Below are positions 7,183 to 16,077 of a DNA stretch of 64,000 nt, piece by piece (position 1 is the first letter of the stretch; each line of letters begins with the position of its first letter). The translations under genes and the position numbers were made by a program. This DNA is from UBA4877 sp002399285 (GTDB taxonomy: Bacteria; Bacillota; Thermoanaerobacteria; Thermoanaerobacterales; UBA4877): assembly GCA_036771835.1 (NCBI GenBank), contig DAIPGN010000001.1:248001-312000 (forward strand). Direction: 5' to 3'. The notes beneath the pieces are model-generated. The model ran no database searches. It was given only the letters and a program-made list of their open reading frames with translations, and had not been told where the DNA came from.

Positions 7183-8278
7183 AGCCTGTGTAGAGGGAGC
7201 TATTGCCGCAGGTATGAGGTTTTTTGCCGGTTATCCGATAACTCCGTCCACCGAAATAGCAGAAAAGAGCGCAGAGCTATTACCACGTGTAAATGGCAAG
7301 TTTATACAAATGGAAGATGAGCTTGGAAGTATGGCAGCTATTTTGGGCGCATCGCTGACAGGACTTAAGGTAATGACGGCCACAAGCGGACCCGGGTTTT
7401 CATTGAAGCAGGAAAATATAGGTTATGCCGCTATGACTGAGATTCCCTGCGTAATAGTGAATGTTCAGAGAGGCGGCCCAAGCACGGGGTTACCGACGCA
7501 ACCTGCTCAAGGGGATGTTATGCAAACAAGATGGGGAACCCATGGTGATCATCCCATCATAGTTATATCTCCGTCATCGGTTTTAGAAGCTTATTTATAT
7601 ACAATTAAGGCCTACAATATTTCAGAACAGTTTCGTACGCCTGTTATAATTTTAATGGAAGAAACAATAGCTCATTTAAGAGAGAAAGTTATATTACCGG
7701 ATATGTCGACAATAGAAATTATAAACAGAAAAAAGCCTCAAAAGGGGCAGGAATATTACCCATATGCAGCCGATACAGACGGAGTACCTCCACTGGCTTC
7801 TTTCGGAGATGGCTTCCATTTTCACGTTACCGGCCTTACGCACAACGAGAAGGGGTATCCATCGGGCAGTCCAGAGGTTCATGAGGCTCTGATAAAAAGA
7901 TTATATGATAAGATATATAATCATCTAGATGCGATAACATTTTTTGAACATGAGCAAACGGATGATGCGGAATACGCTGTAATAGCTTATGGTGGTGCTG
8001 CTCGATCAGCCAAAGAAAGTATCAAGGCTATGCGGAAAAATAATATGAAGATAGGGATGTTTAGGCCTATAACCTTATGGCCGTCTCCCGAAGAGCAAAT
8101 AAGAAAGTTGAGTTTAAAATGCAAAAAGATATTCGTGGTAGAAATGAATATGGGTCAGTACTCCTTAGAAGTCCAACGCATAGCTGGGAAAAATGCAGAG
8201 GTAATACCGATAAATAAAGTTAACGGAGAATTGATCGAACCTGATTTTATAACTCAATCAATAAGGAGGTTTATCTGA
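7151..8278 (+). CDS. korA: 2-oxoacid:ferredoxin oxidoreductase alpha subunit
   Basis: A 375-residue alpha subunit of the four-subunit, thiamine-diphosphate, oxygen-sensitive oxidoreductase that converts a 2-oxoacid plus CoA to acyl-CoA, CO2 and reduced ferredoxin. Seen: GNEACVEGAIAAGMRFFAGYPITPSTEIAE at the N terminus, MEDELGSMAAILGASLTG, TATSGPGFSLKQENIGYA, and the C-terminal NMGQYSLEVQRIAG. AGGAGG at 7138-7143 is 7 bases from the ATG at 7151 and 4 bases from the one at 7148. The motifs resemble the 2-oxoglutarate (Kor) and branched-chain (Vor) enzymes, so the substrate is uncertain. Confidence 0.92.
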   Translation: MNEPRLMLGNEACVEGAIAAGMRFFAGYPITPSTEIAEKSAELLPRVNGKFIQMEDELGSMAAILGASLTGLKVMTATSGPGFSLKQENIGYAAMTEIPCVIVNVQRGGPSTGLPTQPAQGDVMQTRWGTHGDHPIIVISPSSVLEAYLYTIKAYNISEQFRTPVIILMEETIAHLREKVILPDMSTIEIINRKKPQKGQEYYPYAADTDGVPPLASFGDGFHFHVTGLTHNEKGYPSGSPEVHEALIKRLYDKIYNHLDAITFFEHEQTDDAEYAVIAYGGAARSAKESIKAMRKNNMKIGMFRPITLWPSPEEQIRKLSLKCKKIFVVEMNMGQYSLEVQRIAGKNAEVIPINKVNGELIEPDFITQSIRRFI

Positions 8279-8279
8279 T

Positions 8280-9101
8280 ATGCCCAGTGAATTTGTTAAA
8301 CAATATTATCGATTGGACATGCTCCCGCATATATGGTGTGCAGGCTGCGGAAATGGAATACTGATGAATGATATAGCCCACGCCGTTGATAATTTAAGAC
8401 TAGATCAAGACAAGACGGTAATAGTGTCCGGAATAGGATGTTCATCACGGGCATCGGGATATATGAATTTTGATACGCTTCATACAACTCATGGCAGAGC
8501 TATTGCCTTTGCTACCGGAATCAAACTTGCTGGTCCTGAACTCAATGTCATTGTTATAACCGGCGATGGAGATTGTTTAGCTATCGGAGGAAATCATTTT
8601 ATACACGCAGCACGTAGAAACATTGATTTGACAGTTATTCTTTTTAATAATAATATATATGGAATGACAGGAGGGCAGTATTCTCCTACAACTCCTACAG
8701 GAGAATTTGCAATGACTGCTCCATACGGAATGATAGAAAGAAACTTCGATTCATGTAAGCTTGCCGATGCTGCTGGCGCGACGTATGTTGCCAGGGGGAC
8801 TGCTTTTAATACTACTCAGATGACCAATTTGATAGAAAAAGCTATAGAGCATAAAGGATTTTCTTTTGTCGAAGGTGTGTCTACCTGTCCTACTTATTAC
8901 GGACGTAAAAATAAAAAAGGTGACGCAGTCGATATGATGAACTGGCAGAAAAAACATTCCGTAGATATTAAGGCTGCTTCAAGAATGAAACCGGAATATT
9001 TATCCGATAAATTCTTAACCGGAGAATTTAAATGTGTTGATGAACCCGAATATACGGAAGAATATCAAAAAATTATAGAAAGGTTTCAGGGGGACAATTA
9101 G
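8280..9101 (+). CDS. korB: 2-oxoacid:ferredoxin oxidoreductase beta subunit (thiamine diphosphate binding)
   Basis: A 273-residue beta subunit holding the thiamine diphosphate site. The cofactor motif is visible as ITGDGDCLAIGGNHFIHAARRN, ending in the LFNNNIYGMTGGQYSPTTPTG loop. HIWCAGCGNGI at the N terminus and GIGCSSRASGYMNFDTLHTTHGRA fit the family. The ATG is one base after the korA stop, with AAGGAGG upstream in the korA end, so translation is coupled. The following gamma subunit starts directly after the TAG. Confidence 0.93.
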   Translation: MPSEFVKQYYRLDMLPHIWCAGCGNGILMNDIAHAVDNLRLDQDKTVIVSGIGCSSRASGYMNFDTLHTTHGRAIAFATGIKLAGPELNVIVITGDGDCLAIGGNHFIHAARRNIDLTVILFNNNIYGMTGGQYSPTTPTGEFAMTAPYGMIERNFDSCKLADAAGATYVARGTAFNTTQMTNLIEKAIEHKGFSFVEGVSTCPTYYGRKNKKGDAVDMMNWQKKHSVDIKAASRMKPEYLSDKFLTGEFKCVDEPEYTEEYQKIIERFQGDN

Positions 9102-9653
9102 ATGAAATGTGAAATTCGTTTGTCAGGGGAAGGTGGACAAGGTATAATACTTGCAGGTGTTATATTGGCTGAAGCAGCAATTTATGACGGGTTTAATGCG
9201 ATTCAGTCTCAATCCTACGGACCCGAAGCAAGAGGGGGAGCCAGCAAAGCAGAGGTAATAATAAGTGATGATGAAATAAATTACCCAAAGGTGATATTAC
9301 CTGATATTTTAATGATACTTTCTACAGAGGCATATAAAAAATACTTTAAAAATATCTCAAGTAATGGCATAATAATCATAGATGAAACAATTCAAATTGC
9401 AGATAATTCTATACCCAATATTGTTAAATTACCAATTATAAAAACAGCTGTAGAAGAAGTCAATAAACCGATAACAACAAATATTGTGGCGTTGGCTGTA
9501 TTACAAAGTCTAACAAAAGTTGTGAATAAAAGTTCATTAGAAAAAGCAGTTTTTGACCGAGTGCCCAAATCATCTATGGATTTTAATATAAAAGCGCTTG
9601 AATTAGGTTATGGACTTGGCAATGGGCATTTAGTACACAAACAAAATTATTAA
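9102..9653 (+). CDS. korC: 2-oxoacid:ferredoxin oxidoreductase gamma subunit
   Basis: A 183-residue gamma subunit. The signature LSGEGGQGIILAGVILAEAA is followed by SQSYGPEARGGASKAEVIIS, the pattern of the subunit that helps bind CoA. It starts immediately after the korB stop with CAGGGGGACAA as the ribosome binding site. With korD, korA and korB it completes the enzyme. No terminator separates it from the RpiR-type regulator 24 bases downstream. Confidence 0.92.
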   Translation: MKCEIRLSGEGGQGIILAGVILAEAAIYDGFNAIQSQSYGPEARGGASKAEVIISDDEINYPKVILPDILMILSTEAYKKYFKNISSNGIIIIDETIQIADNSIPNIVKLPIIKTAVEEVNKPITTNIVALAVLQSLTKVVNKSSLEKAVFDRVPKSSMDFNIKALELGYGLGNGHLVHKQNY

Positions 9654-9677
9654 TTTTTCTTGTGAAGGATTGATTAA

Positions 9678-10544
9678 ATGGAAAAGGATATTATCTCTAA
9701 GATCCAGGATAATTATCAAAAACTAAGTAAAAGCCAGAAACTTATTGCAGAGTACGTTTTATATCATTACGATAAAGCTGCCTTTCTTACTGCAGCTAAG
9801 TTGGGCAGCACCGTAAAAGTAAGTGAATCTACGGTAGTAAGATTTGCAAATGTTATGGGCTATGATGGTTATCCCGAATTGCAAAAAGCTTTGCAGGAAC
9901 TTATTAAAAATAAGTTGACTACTGTCCAAAGATTAGAATTATCAGGCAACTACCATAATGATGAAAATATTTTCGAAACAGTTTTAAAATCCGACATGCA
10001 AGATATACGGGATACAATGAATGAACTTAACGTATCTGATTTTGAAGAAATTCTTGATTTGATATATAAGGCAAAAAAGATATATATTATTGGCCTTAGA
10101 AGTTCAGCGGCTTTAGCCGAGTATTTAGGATTCTACTTAAATTTGATTTTGGATAATGTAGTAATCGTAAGATTGGGTATAAGTGATATTTTTGAACAAA
10201 TTATAAAAATATCAAACGAGGATATTATCATCGGAATTAGTTTCCCTAGATATTCAAAGCGCACAATTGATGCACTATCTTATGCTAAAGAAAAAAATGC
10301 TAAAATAATTTCAATCACAGATAGTTTAATATCTCCTCTTACTCCTTATAGCGACAAGGTGTTAACAGCCAAAAGCGATATGGATTCTTTTGTCGATTCC
10401 TTGGTTGCTCCAATGAGCTTGATAAATGCTTTAATAGTATCTTTGGGTATGAAGGACAAAGATAAAATGATCGAGGTTTTTGAAAACCTCGAAAATGTAT
10501 GGGATAAATATGAAATATATGCGAAAAACTCTAACTATAGGTGA
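9678..10544 (+). CDS. RpiR/MurR-family transcriptional regulator (HTH plus SIS domain)
   Basis: A 288-residue regulator. The N-terminal helix-turn-helix (about residues 1-77) includes ISKIQDNYQKLSKSQKLIAEYVLYH and STVKVSESTVVRFANVMGYDGYPEL. The C-terminal SIS sugar-phosphate-binding domain has IYIIGLRSSAALAEYLGFYLN and IGISFPRYSKRTIDALSYAKEKNAKIISITDS. Such proteins sense phosphosugars. No sugar operon is adjacent: it sits between korC and a phosphatase gene, so its ligand and targets are unknown. The TGA overlaps the upstream end of the phosphatase frame. Confidence 0.9.
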   Translation: MEKDIISKIQDNYQKLSKSQKLIAEYVLYHYDKAAFLTAAKLGSTVKVSESTVVRFANVMGYDGYPELQKALQELIKNKLTTVQRLELSGNYHNDENIFETVLKSDMQDIRDTMNELNVSDFEEILDLIYKAKKIYIIGLRSSAALAEYLGFYLNLILDNVVIVRLGISDIFEQIIKISNEDIIIGISFPRYSKRTIDALSYAKEKNAKIISITDSLISPLTPYSDKVLTAKSDMDSFVDSLVAPMSLINALIVSLGMKDKDKMIEVFENLENVWDKYEIYAKNSNYR

Positions 10545-10549
10545 TTATA

Positions 10550-11161
10550 ATGAAGTTAATTATTGTAAGACACGGAGCTACGGAGTGGAATAAAAAGGGT
10601 ATAGTTCAAGGCTGTCTGGATATACCTTTGTCAGATGAAGGAATAATGCAAGGACATTTATTAGCCGACAAACTAAAAAATATTGACATCGAATATATCT
10701 TTAGCAGTGATTTGAGCAGAGCCAGAGATACTGCACAATTAATTTGTGATAAGCACAATTTATCTTTTATAGAGGATCATCGGTTAAGAGAAATGGATTT
10801 TGGAGAATGGCAGGGATTATCTTTTGAACAGATTACCGTTTCAGACAAATTAAAATTAGATACATGGAGAAATCGCCCGTCTTTAGTTAAATTTGATCAA
10901 GGAGAAAGTATTGACGATGTAAAAGAACGGGCTTTAGACTTCTTTAATGAGATTTATACCAAATTTGAACATGCAAACATACTTTTGGTAACTCATGGCT
11001 CTTTTATAAAAATTTTAATATTGGCGTTATTAAGTACGGATATGGATCTATATAAAAATTTAAAGCAGGATAATACGGCTGTAAATATAATAAAAGTCAT
11101 TGATAAAAGACCAATGCTGCAATTATTTAATGATACCTGTCATATTCAGAGGTGTGTGTAA
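10550..11161 (+). CDS. Histidine phosphatase family protein (phosphoglycerate mutase-like)
   Basis: A 203-residue cytoplasmic phosphatase or mutase of the dPGM/CobC branch. The catalytic LIIVRHGATEWN (phosphohistidine at H9), the SSDLSRARDTA motif, the REMDFGEWQGLSFEQI acid motif and the second catalytic His in LLVTHGSFIKIL are all present. The ATG at 10550 follows AGGTGATT; the earlier GTG in the same frame lies inside that site. Candidate substrates include alpha-ribazole phosphate or phosphoserine, but the neighbours do not tell. No cobalamin genes are nearby. Confidence 0.88.
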   Translation: MKLIIVRHGATEWNKKGIVQGCLDIPLSDEGIMQGHLLADKLKNIDIEYIFSSDLSRARDTAQLICDKHNLSFIEDHRLREMDFGEWQGLSFEQITVSDKLKLDTWRNRPSLVKFDQGESIDDVKERALDFFNEIYTKFEHANILLVTHGSFIKILILALLSTDMDLYKNLKQDNTAVNIIKVIDKRPMLQLFNDTCHIQRCV

Positions 11162-11164
11162 AAG

Positions 11165-11815
11165 ATGAGTTATATCGTCGCAATTGACGGGCCTGCGGGA
11201 GCCGGCAAAAGTACCGTTGCCAAAGAACTTGCAAAAGCATTAAATTATACCTACATTGATTCGGGAGCTATGTACAGAGCTATTACATTGAAGATAATAA
11301 AAAATAATGTCGACATCAATAACATAACCGACGTGCTGGATTTACTTAAAACCACCGATATAAGTTTTAAAGGTAGAAAAATGTTAATTGATAATAAAGA
11401 TGTTACGAAAGAAATAAGGTCTAGTAAAGTTGATAGGTTGGTATCAAAGGTTTCAACAATTCCCGAGGTTCGCCAAATACTTATTGCAAATCAAAGAAAA
11501 ATTTCCATTGACAAAGATATCGTAATGGATGGGAGAGATATAGGTACGGTGGTATTTCCTGATGCTACTGTTAAAATATTTTTAACTGCAAGTGTTGAGG
11601 AACGCGCAAAACGTAGGACAGAAGAAAATTTAGATAAGGGAATAACGAATAGTTATGAAGAAGTATTGTCGGAAATAATAAATAGGGACAGCACTGACTC
11701 ACATAGGGATATTTCACCATTACGCCAGGCAGAAGATGCTATTTTAATCGATACCACAAATAAAACCGTGAAAGGTGTCGTTGATGAAATTTTGTCAATA
11801 ATGGGGGTTAATTAA
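11165..11815 (+). CDS. cmk: Cytidylate kinase
   Basis: A 216-residue kinase that phosphorylates CMP and dCMP with ATP. The P-loop GPAGAGKST is at residues 8-16. YIDSGAMYRAITLK, MDGRDIGTVVFPDATVKIFLTAS and RAKRRTEE (lid arginines) mark the (d)CMP kinase family. Length is typical. It leads the cmk-plsC-ispH run common in Clostridia; the plsC start is one base after its stop. Confidence 0.96.
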   Translation: MSYIVAIDGPAGAGKSTVAKELAKALNYTYIDSGAMYRAITLKIIKNNVDINNITDVLDLLKTTDISFKGRKMLIDNKDVTKEIRSSKVDRLVSKVSTIPEVRQILIANQRKISIDKDIVMDGRDIGTVVFPDATVKIFLTASVEERAKRRTEENLDKGITNSYEEVLSEIINRDSTDSHRDISPLRQAEDAILIDTTNKTVKGVVDEILSIMGVN

Positions 11816-11816
11816 T

Positions 11817-12401
11817 TTGTTTTACACATTAGCCAAATTTGTTGTTGGAACCATATTAAGAATATTATTCAAAATTGAAGTCATTGATTCAGACAATTTA
11901 CCATACGAGGGTGGATGCATAATATGCCCAAACCATAAAAGCAATATCGATCCTCCGTTGGTTGCTTGCTTTTTAAAACGTAAGGTGCATTACATGGCAA
12001 AGGAAGAGCTATTTAAAAATAAATTCTTTGCAATCATATTAAGGGCATTAGGAACATTTCCAGTCAAAAGGGGAACTTCGGATATTACATCAATAAAAAC
12101 ATCAATGAGACTATTGAGGGAAGGAAAGGTACTCGGAATTTTCCCCGAGGGTACCAGAAGTAAAAATGATGATCTAGGTAATGCTGAACCCGGCGCCGCC
12201 ATGTTAGCAATTAAAATGAATGTACCCGTCGTACCCATTGCCATACTAGGGAATTATAAATTATTTTCTAAAATTATAATCAAAATAGGTAAACCATGTT
12301 ATTTTGATAAATACATAGGTATTAAACTTACAAATGAAGATTATAAAAATATCAGTCAAAAAATTTTATTAAATATTAAGATGCTTATGGAGGAAGGTTA
12401 A
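11817..12401 (+). CDS. plsC: 1-acyl-sn-glycerol-3-phosphate acyltransferase
   Basis: A 194-residue membrane-associated acyltransferase that makes phosphatidic acid from lysophosphatidic acid. It has the catalytic HX4D box (NHKSNID, His about residue 40), the KRGTSD segment and the acceptor-binding FPEGTRS box. The N-terminal hydrophobic segment likely docks to the membrane. Start is TTG at 11817 with GGGGGTTAAT upstream in the cmk end. It is tightly packed between cmk and ispH. Confidence 0.93.
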   Translation: MFYTLAKFVVGTILRILFKIEVIDSDNLPYEGGCIICPNHKSNIDPPLVACFLKRKVHYMAKEELFKNKFFAIILRALGTFPVKRGTSDITSIKTSMRLLREGKVLGIFPEGTRSKNDDLGNAEPGAAMLAIKMNVPVVPIAILGNYKLFSKIIIKIGKPCYFDKYIGIKLTNEDYKNISQKILLNIKMLMEEG

Positions 12402-12403
12402 AT

Positions 12404-13255
12404 TTGAATATCGTTATAGCAGATAATTCAGGTTTCTGTTTTGGAGTTAACAGAGCAGTTGACAAGGCATATGCTGAACTTGCGCACAGCGAAAAACTTT
12501 ATTCTTTAGGTCCTTTAATACACAATCCTGAAGTGATTGGTAATCTTACGGCTATGGGCCTGCAAATAATAGAAAATGAAAATGAATGCACTTGTAATCA
12601 AAAAGTATTGATACGTACTCACGGGGTATCGAAGGATGTATATGAGGTTTTAAGAAGAAAAAACGATGAAATCATAGATATGACTTGTCCCTTTGTAAAA
12701 AGAGTACAGCATATAGCCAACAAATATTACAAAGAAGGTTATAAAGTAATAATTATTGGCAATAAAAATCATCCTGAAGTGATAGGGGTTAATGGATGGG
12801 TAGATAATTCAGCGATTATTTTTGAATCTATTGATGAAGCAAAACAAATAAATTCTATTGATAGAGCTTGCATTGTTGCACAAACCACATTAAAAGAGGA
12901 AACATTTAATGAAATTGTCGGCATATTGACTGATAAGGTAAAGGATATACAAATATTTAACACGATATGTAATGCCACCAGGGAAAGGCAAAGGTCTGCT
13001 TTTGAATTGTCAAAAAAAGTTGATATGATGGTTATAGTCGGCGGTTATAACAGTTCGAATACCAAAAAATTATATGAAATTTGCAAAGAAAACTGCAAAA
13101 ACACTTTCTTTATTGAAAATAAATCAGATTTAACTGATATAGACTATAAAAAATATAATAATATAGGTATTTCTGCAGGTGCCTCCACACCTGACTGGGT
13201 CATACAAGAAGTTATAGAGTCAATAAAAGATGCCAGTTCTAATAGTAAAATGTAG
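12404..13255 (+). CDS. ispH: 4-hydroxy-3-methylbut-2-enyl diphosphate reductase
   Basis: A 283-residue [4Fe-4S] enzyme for the last step of the MEP isoprenoid pathway (HMBPP to IPP and DMAPP). The three cluster cysteines are visible in SGFCFGVNRAV (C12), DMTCPFVKRVQ (about C95) and FNTICNATRERQ (about C189). The catalytic TQTTL-type motif appears as VAQTTLKEETF, with SAGASTPDWVIQEV at the end. Start TTG at 12404 follows GGAGGAAGG. In many Clostridia ispH is fused to a ribosomal protein S1 domain; here it is not. Confidence 0.95.
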   Translation: MNIVIADNSGFCFGVNRAVDKAYAELAHSEKLYSLGPLIHNPEVIGNLTAMGLQIIENENECTCNQKVLIRTHGVSKDVYEVLRRKNDEIIDMTCPFVKRVQHIANKYYKEGYKVIIIGNKNHPEVIGVNGWVDNSAIIFESIDEAKQINSIDRACIVAQTTLKEETFNEIVGILTDKVKDIQIFNTICNATRERQRSAFELSKKVDMMVIVGGYNSSNTKKLYEICKENCKNTFFIENKSDLTDIDYKKYNNIGISAGASTPDWVIQEVIESIKDASSNSKM

Positions 13256-13331
13256 ATAACAAAAGATATTTAAATGTAATTCGATTTTATGGTAAAAAAT
13301 CATTGATCTACATCAAAAATCATAATAAGTC

Positions 13332-13359
13332 TTGACATTTATTCTAAATCTGATACAAT
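13332..13359 (+). promoter_or_regulatory. SigA-type promoter of speD
   Basis: TTGACA at 13332-13337 and TACAAT at 13354-13359 are 16 bases apart, in the 144-bp gap before speD. The -35 is perfect and the -10 has one mismatch. It gives speD its own transcript, about 35 bases before the GGAGG site. Confidence 0.8.
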
Positions 13360-13399
13360 TTATCTTATTGAAAAAGGTGAAAAAGGAGGCAAAAAATGA

Positions 13400-13771
13400 A
13401 TGAACGCTTTGGGCCGTCATATTCTGGCTGAAATTTATGGGTGTGATGAAGACATATTAAACAGTGAGGACCAAATAGAAAAAATATTGGTTGACGCTGC
13501 TATTATAACCGGAGCCGATGTAAGAGAGACAGTATTCCATAAATTTAGCCCTCAGGGCGTTAGCGGTGTAGTCATCATATCTGAGTCCCATTTGACAATA
13601 CACACATGGCCAGAATTGGGATATGCCGCCGTTGATGTTTTTACATGCGGAGATAGAGTAAACCCATGGGATGCATGCAATTATATTACAGAAAAATTTC
13701 ATGCATCCCATATAACAGCTACCGAAGTTAAACGCGGTTTATTTGATGATAAAAAGGCTGTTAATTATTGA
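13400..13771 (+). CDS. speD: S-adenosylmethionine decarboxylase proenzyme
   Basis: A 123-residue class 1B proenzyme that cleaves itself between Glu62 and Ser63 (in VSGVVIISESHLTIHTWPE) to make a pyruvoyl cofactor, then decarboxylates SAM to provide the aminopropyl donor for speE. His68 and Cys83 (VFTCGD) are present at expected places. The ATG at 13400 is 10 bases from GGAGG; the ATG at 13396 is in another frame. It is bracketed by its own SigA promoter and a strong terminator, so it is monocistronic and about 9 kb from speE. Confidence 0.96.
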   Translation: MNALGRHILAEIYGCDEDILNSEDQIEKILVDAAIITGADVRETVFHKFSPQGVSGVVIISESHLTIHTWPELGYAAVDVFTCGDRVNPWDACNYITEKFHASHITATEVKRGLFDDKKAVNY

Positions 13772-13810
13772 CTTAAAAAATGTGACTATATAGTCACATT
13801 TTTTAAGTCA
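13769..13810. terminator. Perfect 20-bp terminator hairpin after speD
   Basis: The arms 13769-13788 and 13791-13810 are exact complements with a two-base centre. The speD TGA is the first triplet of the stem. A-run and T-run lie symmetrically in the stem, so it would work for transcripts in either direction. Confidence 0.85.
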
Positions 13811-13829
13811 AATATGGGGGATTGTACAC

Positions 13830-14597
13830 GTGGAAGATTATTCACAGTTTTCTTCTTACTTTTATAAAAAATCAGGTATCAATTTAAATTTATATAAAGA
13901 AAAACAAATGAAGAGAAGGATAGATGCTTTTATTACAAGACATGGTTTTAAAGATTATATTGAATTCATCAGTAAATTAAATGATAACGGTGATTTATAC
14001 AGGGAGTTTTTGAATTATATCACTATAAATGTCACGGAATTTTTTAGAAATCCCGAACAGTGGGCAGTATTGAATAATGATATATTGCCTTTACTGCTAA
14101 AGGGCAGAAACAAATTAAAAATTTGGAGCAGTGCCTGTTCCAGTGGTGAAGAGGTTTATTCACTGCAATTTATGTTATGTAGCAGAAATATTCACTATGA
14201 ATTATTGGCAACAGATATCGACTCTAATGTATTAGATAAAGCATATCAAGGTATCTATGATATACGTCAGTTCAAAAACATCAATGCGGATCATATAGAT
14301 AGGTATTTTATAAAACTGGATAATATAAAGTATGCTGTCAGAGATGAGTATAAAAAAAATATAAAGTTCAGGACTTTTAATCTTTTGGAAGATGAATATC
14401 CTCAAGATTTTGATTTAATATTGTGTAGAAATGTTCTCATTTATTTTACCGAGCAAGCTAAAAATCATATATTGGGAAGATTTTCAAATTCTTTAAATGA
14501 TAATGGCATGCTGTTTGTAGGTAGTACTGAGCAAATCATCTCTCCTCAAAATTATGGTTTAGAAGCCCATAAAATATTTTTTTATAAGAAAATATAA
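13830..14597 (+). CDS. cheR: CheR-type protein-glutamate O-methyltransferase
   Basis: A 255-residue SAM-dependent methyltransferase that methylates glutamates on chemoreceptors. It has the N-terminal helical domain (YFYKKSGINLNLYKEKQMKRRI), the ITINVTEFFRNPEQW loop, the SAM-binding IWSSACSSGEEVYSLQFML, LLATDIDSNVLDKAYQGIY, and FDLILCRNVLIYFTEQAK. Start is GTG at 13830 with GGGGGATTG upstream. It lies alone between speD and miaB with no other chemotaxis genes in the window. Confidence 0.92.
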   Translation: MEDYSQFSSYFYKKSGINLNLYKEKQMKRRIDAFITRHGFKDYIEFISKLNDNGDLYREFLNYITINVTEFFRNPEQWAVLNNDILPLLLKGRNKLKIWSSACSSGEEVYSLQFMLCSRNIHYELLATDIDSNVLDKAYQGIYDIRQFKNINADHIDRYFIKLDNIKYAVRDEYKKNIKFRTFNLLEDEYPQDFDLILCRNVLIYFTEQAKNHILGRFSNSLNDNGMLFVGSTEQIISPQNYGLEAHKIFFYKKI

Positions 14598-14619
14598 GTA
14601 CTTACCTGGAGGTAAAGCT

Positions 14620-16044
14620 ATGAAATCCTATGTCAATACGTTTGACGTTGCAATGATCAATGAGATTCAAAAAGCAATAGATGCTGTAAGCCAAATAAAC
14701 ACGGATATATATTTAAAAACTGGCAATAAAAGAAAGTATATTATCTATACTTTCGGTTGTCAAATGAATGAACATGATACCGAAATATTAAGCGGTTTAC
14801 TTGAGCAGATGGGCTATGAGCATACCGATACAGCCGACGATGGAGATATCATAATTTTTAATACCTGCAGTGTAAGGGAACATGCAGAAAATAGAGTTTT
14901 GGGACGTATCGCCCAGCTTAAACCATTAAAGACCGTAAGGCCAGGCCTGATTCTAGGCATCTGCGGCTGTATGATGCAGGAAAAGAACATGCAGGAGCTT
15001 GTTTTAAAGCATTACCCCTATGTTGATTTGATCTTTGGCACACATAATATTCACAAACTTCCAATTTTGGTCAAGCAGGCACTGGAGAGCAAGTCTACGA
15101 TCTATGAAGTTACAGAAAATGATTTGGAAATAATTGAAAACTTACCTATGAAACGTAATGACAAAATAAAGGCATATTTAAATATAATGTATGGCTGTAA
15201 TAATTTTTGTACCTATTGCATCGTCCCATATGTAAGAGGGAGAGAAAGAAGCAGAAATCCAGAGGATATAGTAAATGAAATTAAAGGTTTGGCAGACAAG
15301 GGATATAAAGAAGTTACTCTCCTTGGGCAAAATGTGAATTCATATGGCCACGGTCTTAACAGCAAAGCAGACTTTGCAGACTTACTTTATATGATAAACG
15401 AAATTCACGGTATCGAAAGGATCCGCTTTACGACATCCCACCCAAAGGACCTTTCGGACAAATTGATTTATGCCATGAGAGATTGTGAAAAAGTCTGCGA
15501 GCACATACACCTACCGGTTCAATCGGGAAGCACGCGAATCTTAAAGTTGATGAACAGAAACTATACTAAAGAAAGTTACCTTACGTTAATAGATAAACTG
15601 CGCGACAATATTGCCGATATCGCTATCACAACTGATATAATCGTCGGATTCCCAGGTGAAACAGATGAGGATTTTAACGAAACTTTAGACCTGGTCAAAA
15701 AATCCGACTTTGATTCAGCCTATACCTTTATATATTCCAAAAGAACAGGCACGAAGGCTGCCTTGATGGAAAATCAGGTACAAGATGAAATCAAGCATGA
15801 AAGATTAGAGAAGCTGATAGAACTGCAAAATGAAATTAGTCTAAACAAAAATATCTCACTGGAAGGATCCATAGTAGATGTTTTGGTTGAAGAGATAAGC
15901 AAAAGAGATCCAAACAAATTAAGCGGAAGAACAAGAACAAATAAATTAGTTCATTTTCCCGGTGACAGTTCGCTCATAGGAAGTACAAAAAAAATTAAGA
16001 TAACTGAACCTAAGGCTTATACTTTATTGGGAGAATTATCTTAA
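14620..16044 (+). CDS. miaB: MiaB, tRNA 2-methylthio-N6-dimethylallyladenosine synthase
   Basis: A 474-residue radical-SAM methylthiotransferase that adds a methylthio group to i6A37 in tRNAs. It has the N-terminal UPF0004 domain with three cluster cysteines (TFGCQMN, NTCSVRE, ICGCMMQ), the radical-SAM triad NNFCTYCIVP preceded by GC, and a C-terminal TRAM domain ending EPKAYTLLGEL. ACCTGGAGGTAAAGCT precedes the ATG. miaA, which makes its substrate base, lies 4.4 kb downstream after mutS and mutL. Confidence 0.95.
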   Translation: MKSYVNTFDVAMINEIQKAIDAVSQINTDIYLKTGNKRKYIIYTFGCQMNEHDTEILSGLLEQMGYEHTDTADDGDIIIFNTCSVREHAENRVLGRIAQLKPLKTVRPGLILGICGCMMQEKNMQELVLKHYPYVDLIFGTHNIHKLPILVKQALESKSTIYEVTENDLEIIENLPMKRNDKIKAYLNIMYGCNNFCTYCIVPYVRGRERSRNPEDIVNEIKGLADKGYKEVTLLGQNVNSYGHGLNSKADFADLLYMINEIHGIERIRFTTSHPKDLSDKLIYAMRDCEKVCEHIHLPVQSGSTRILKLMNRNYTKESYLTLIDKLRDNIADIAITTDIIVGFPGETDEDFNETLDLVKKSDFDSAYTFIYSKRTGTKAALMENQVQDEIKHERLEKLIELQNEISLNKNISLEGSIVDVLVEEISKRDPNKLSGRTRTNKLVHFPGDSSLIGSTKKIKITEPKAYTLLGELS

Positions 16045-16077
16045 TGACAATGACTATTTAAATTGGAGGATACCCTT

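Noticed and set aside
7847..7854. GAGAAGGG octamers as polar SpoIIIE/FtsK-orienting sequences to prove the terminus
   Set aside because: I found one at 7847 (+) and one at 34807 (-), both pointing toward 23.9 kb, but also one at 31846 (+) pointing away. Too few to conclude; a genome-wide count is needed.
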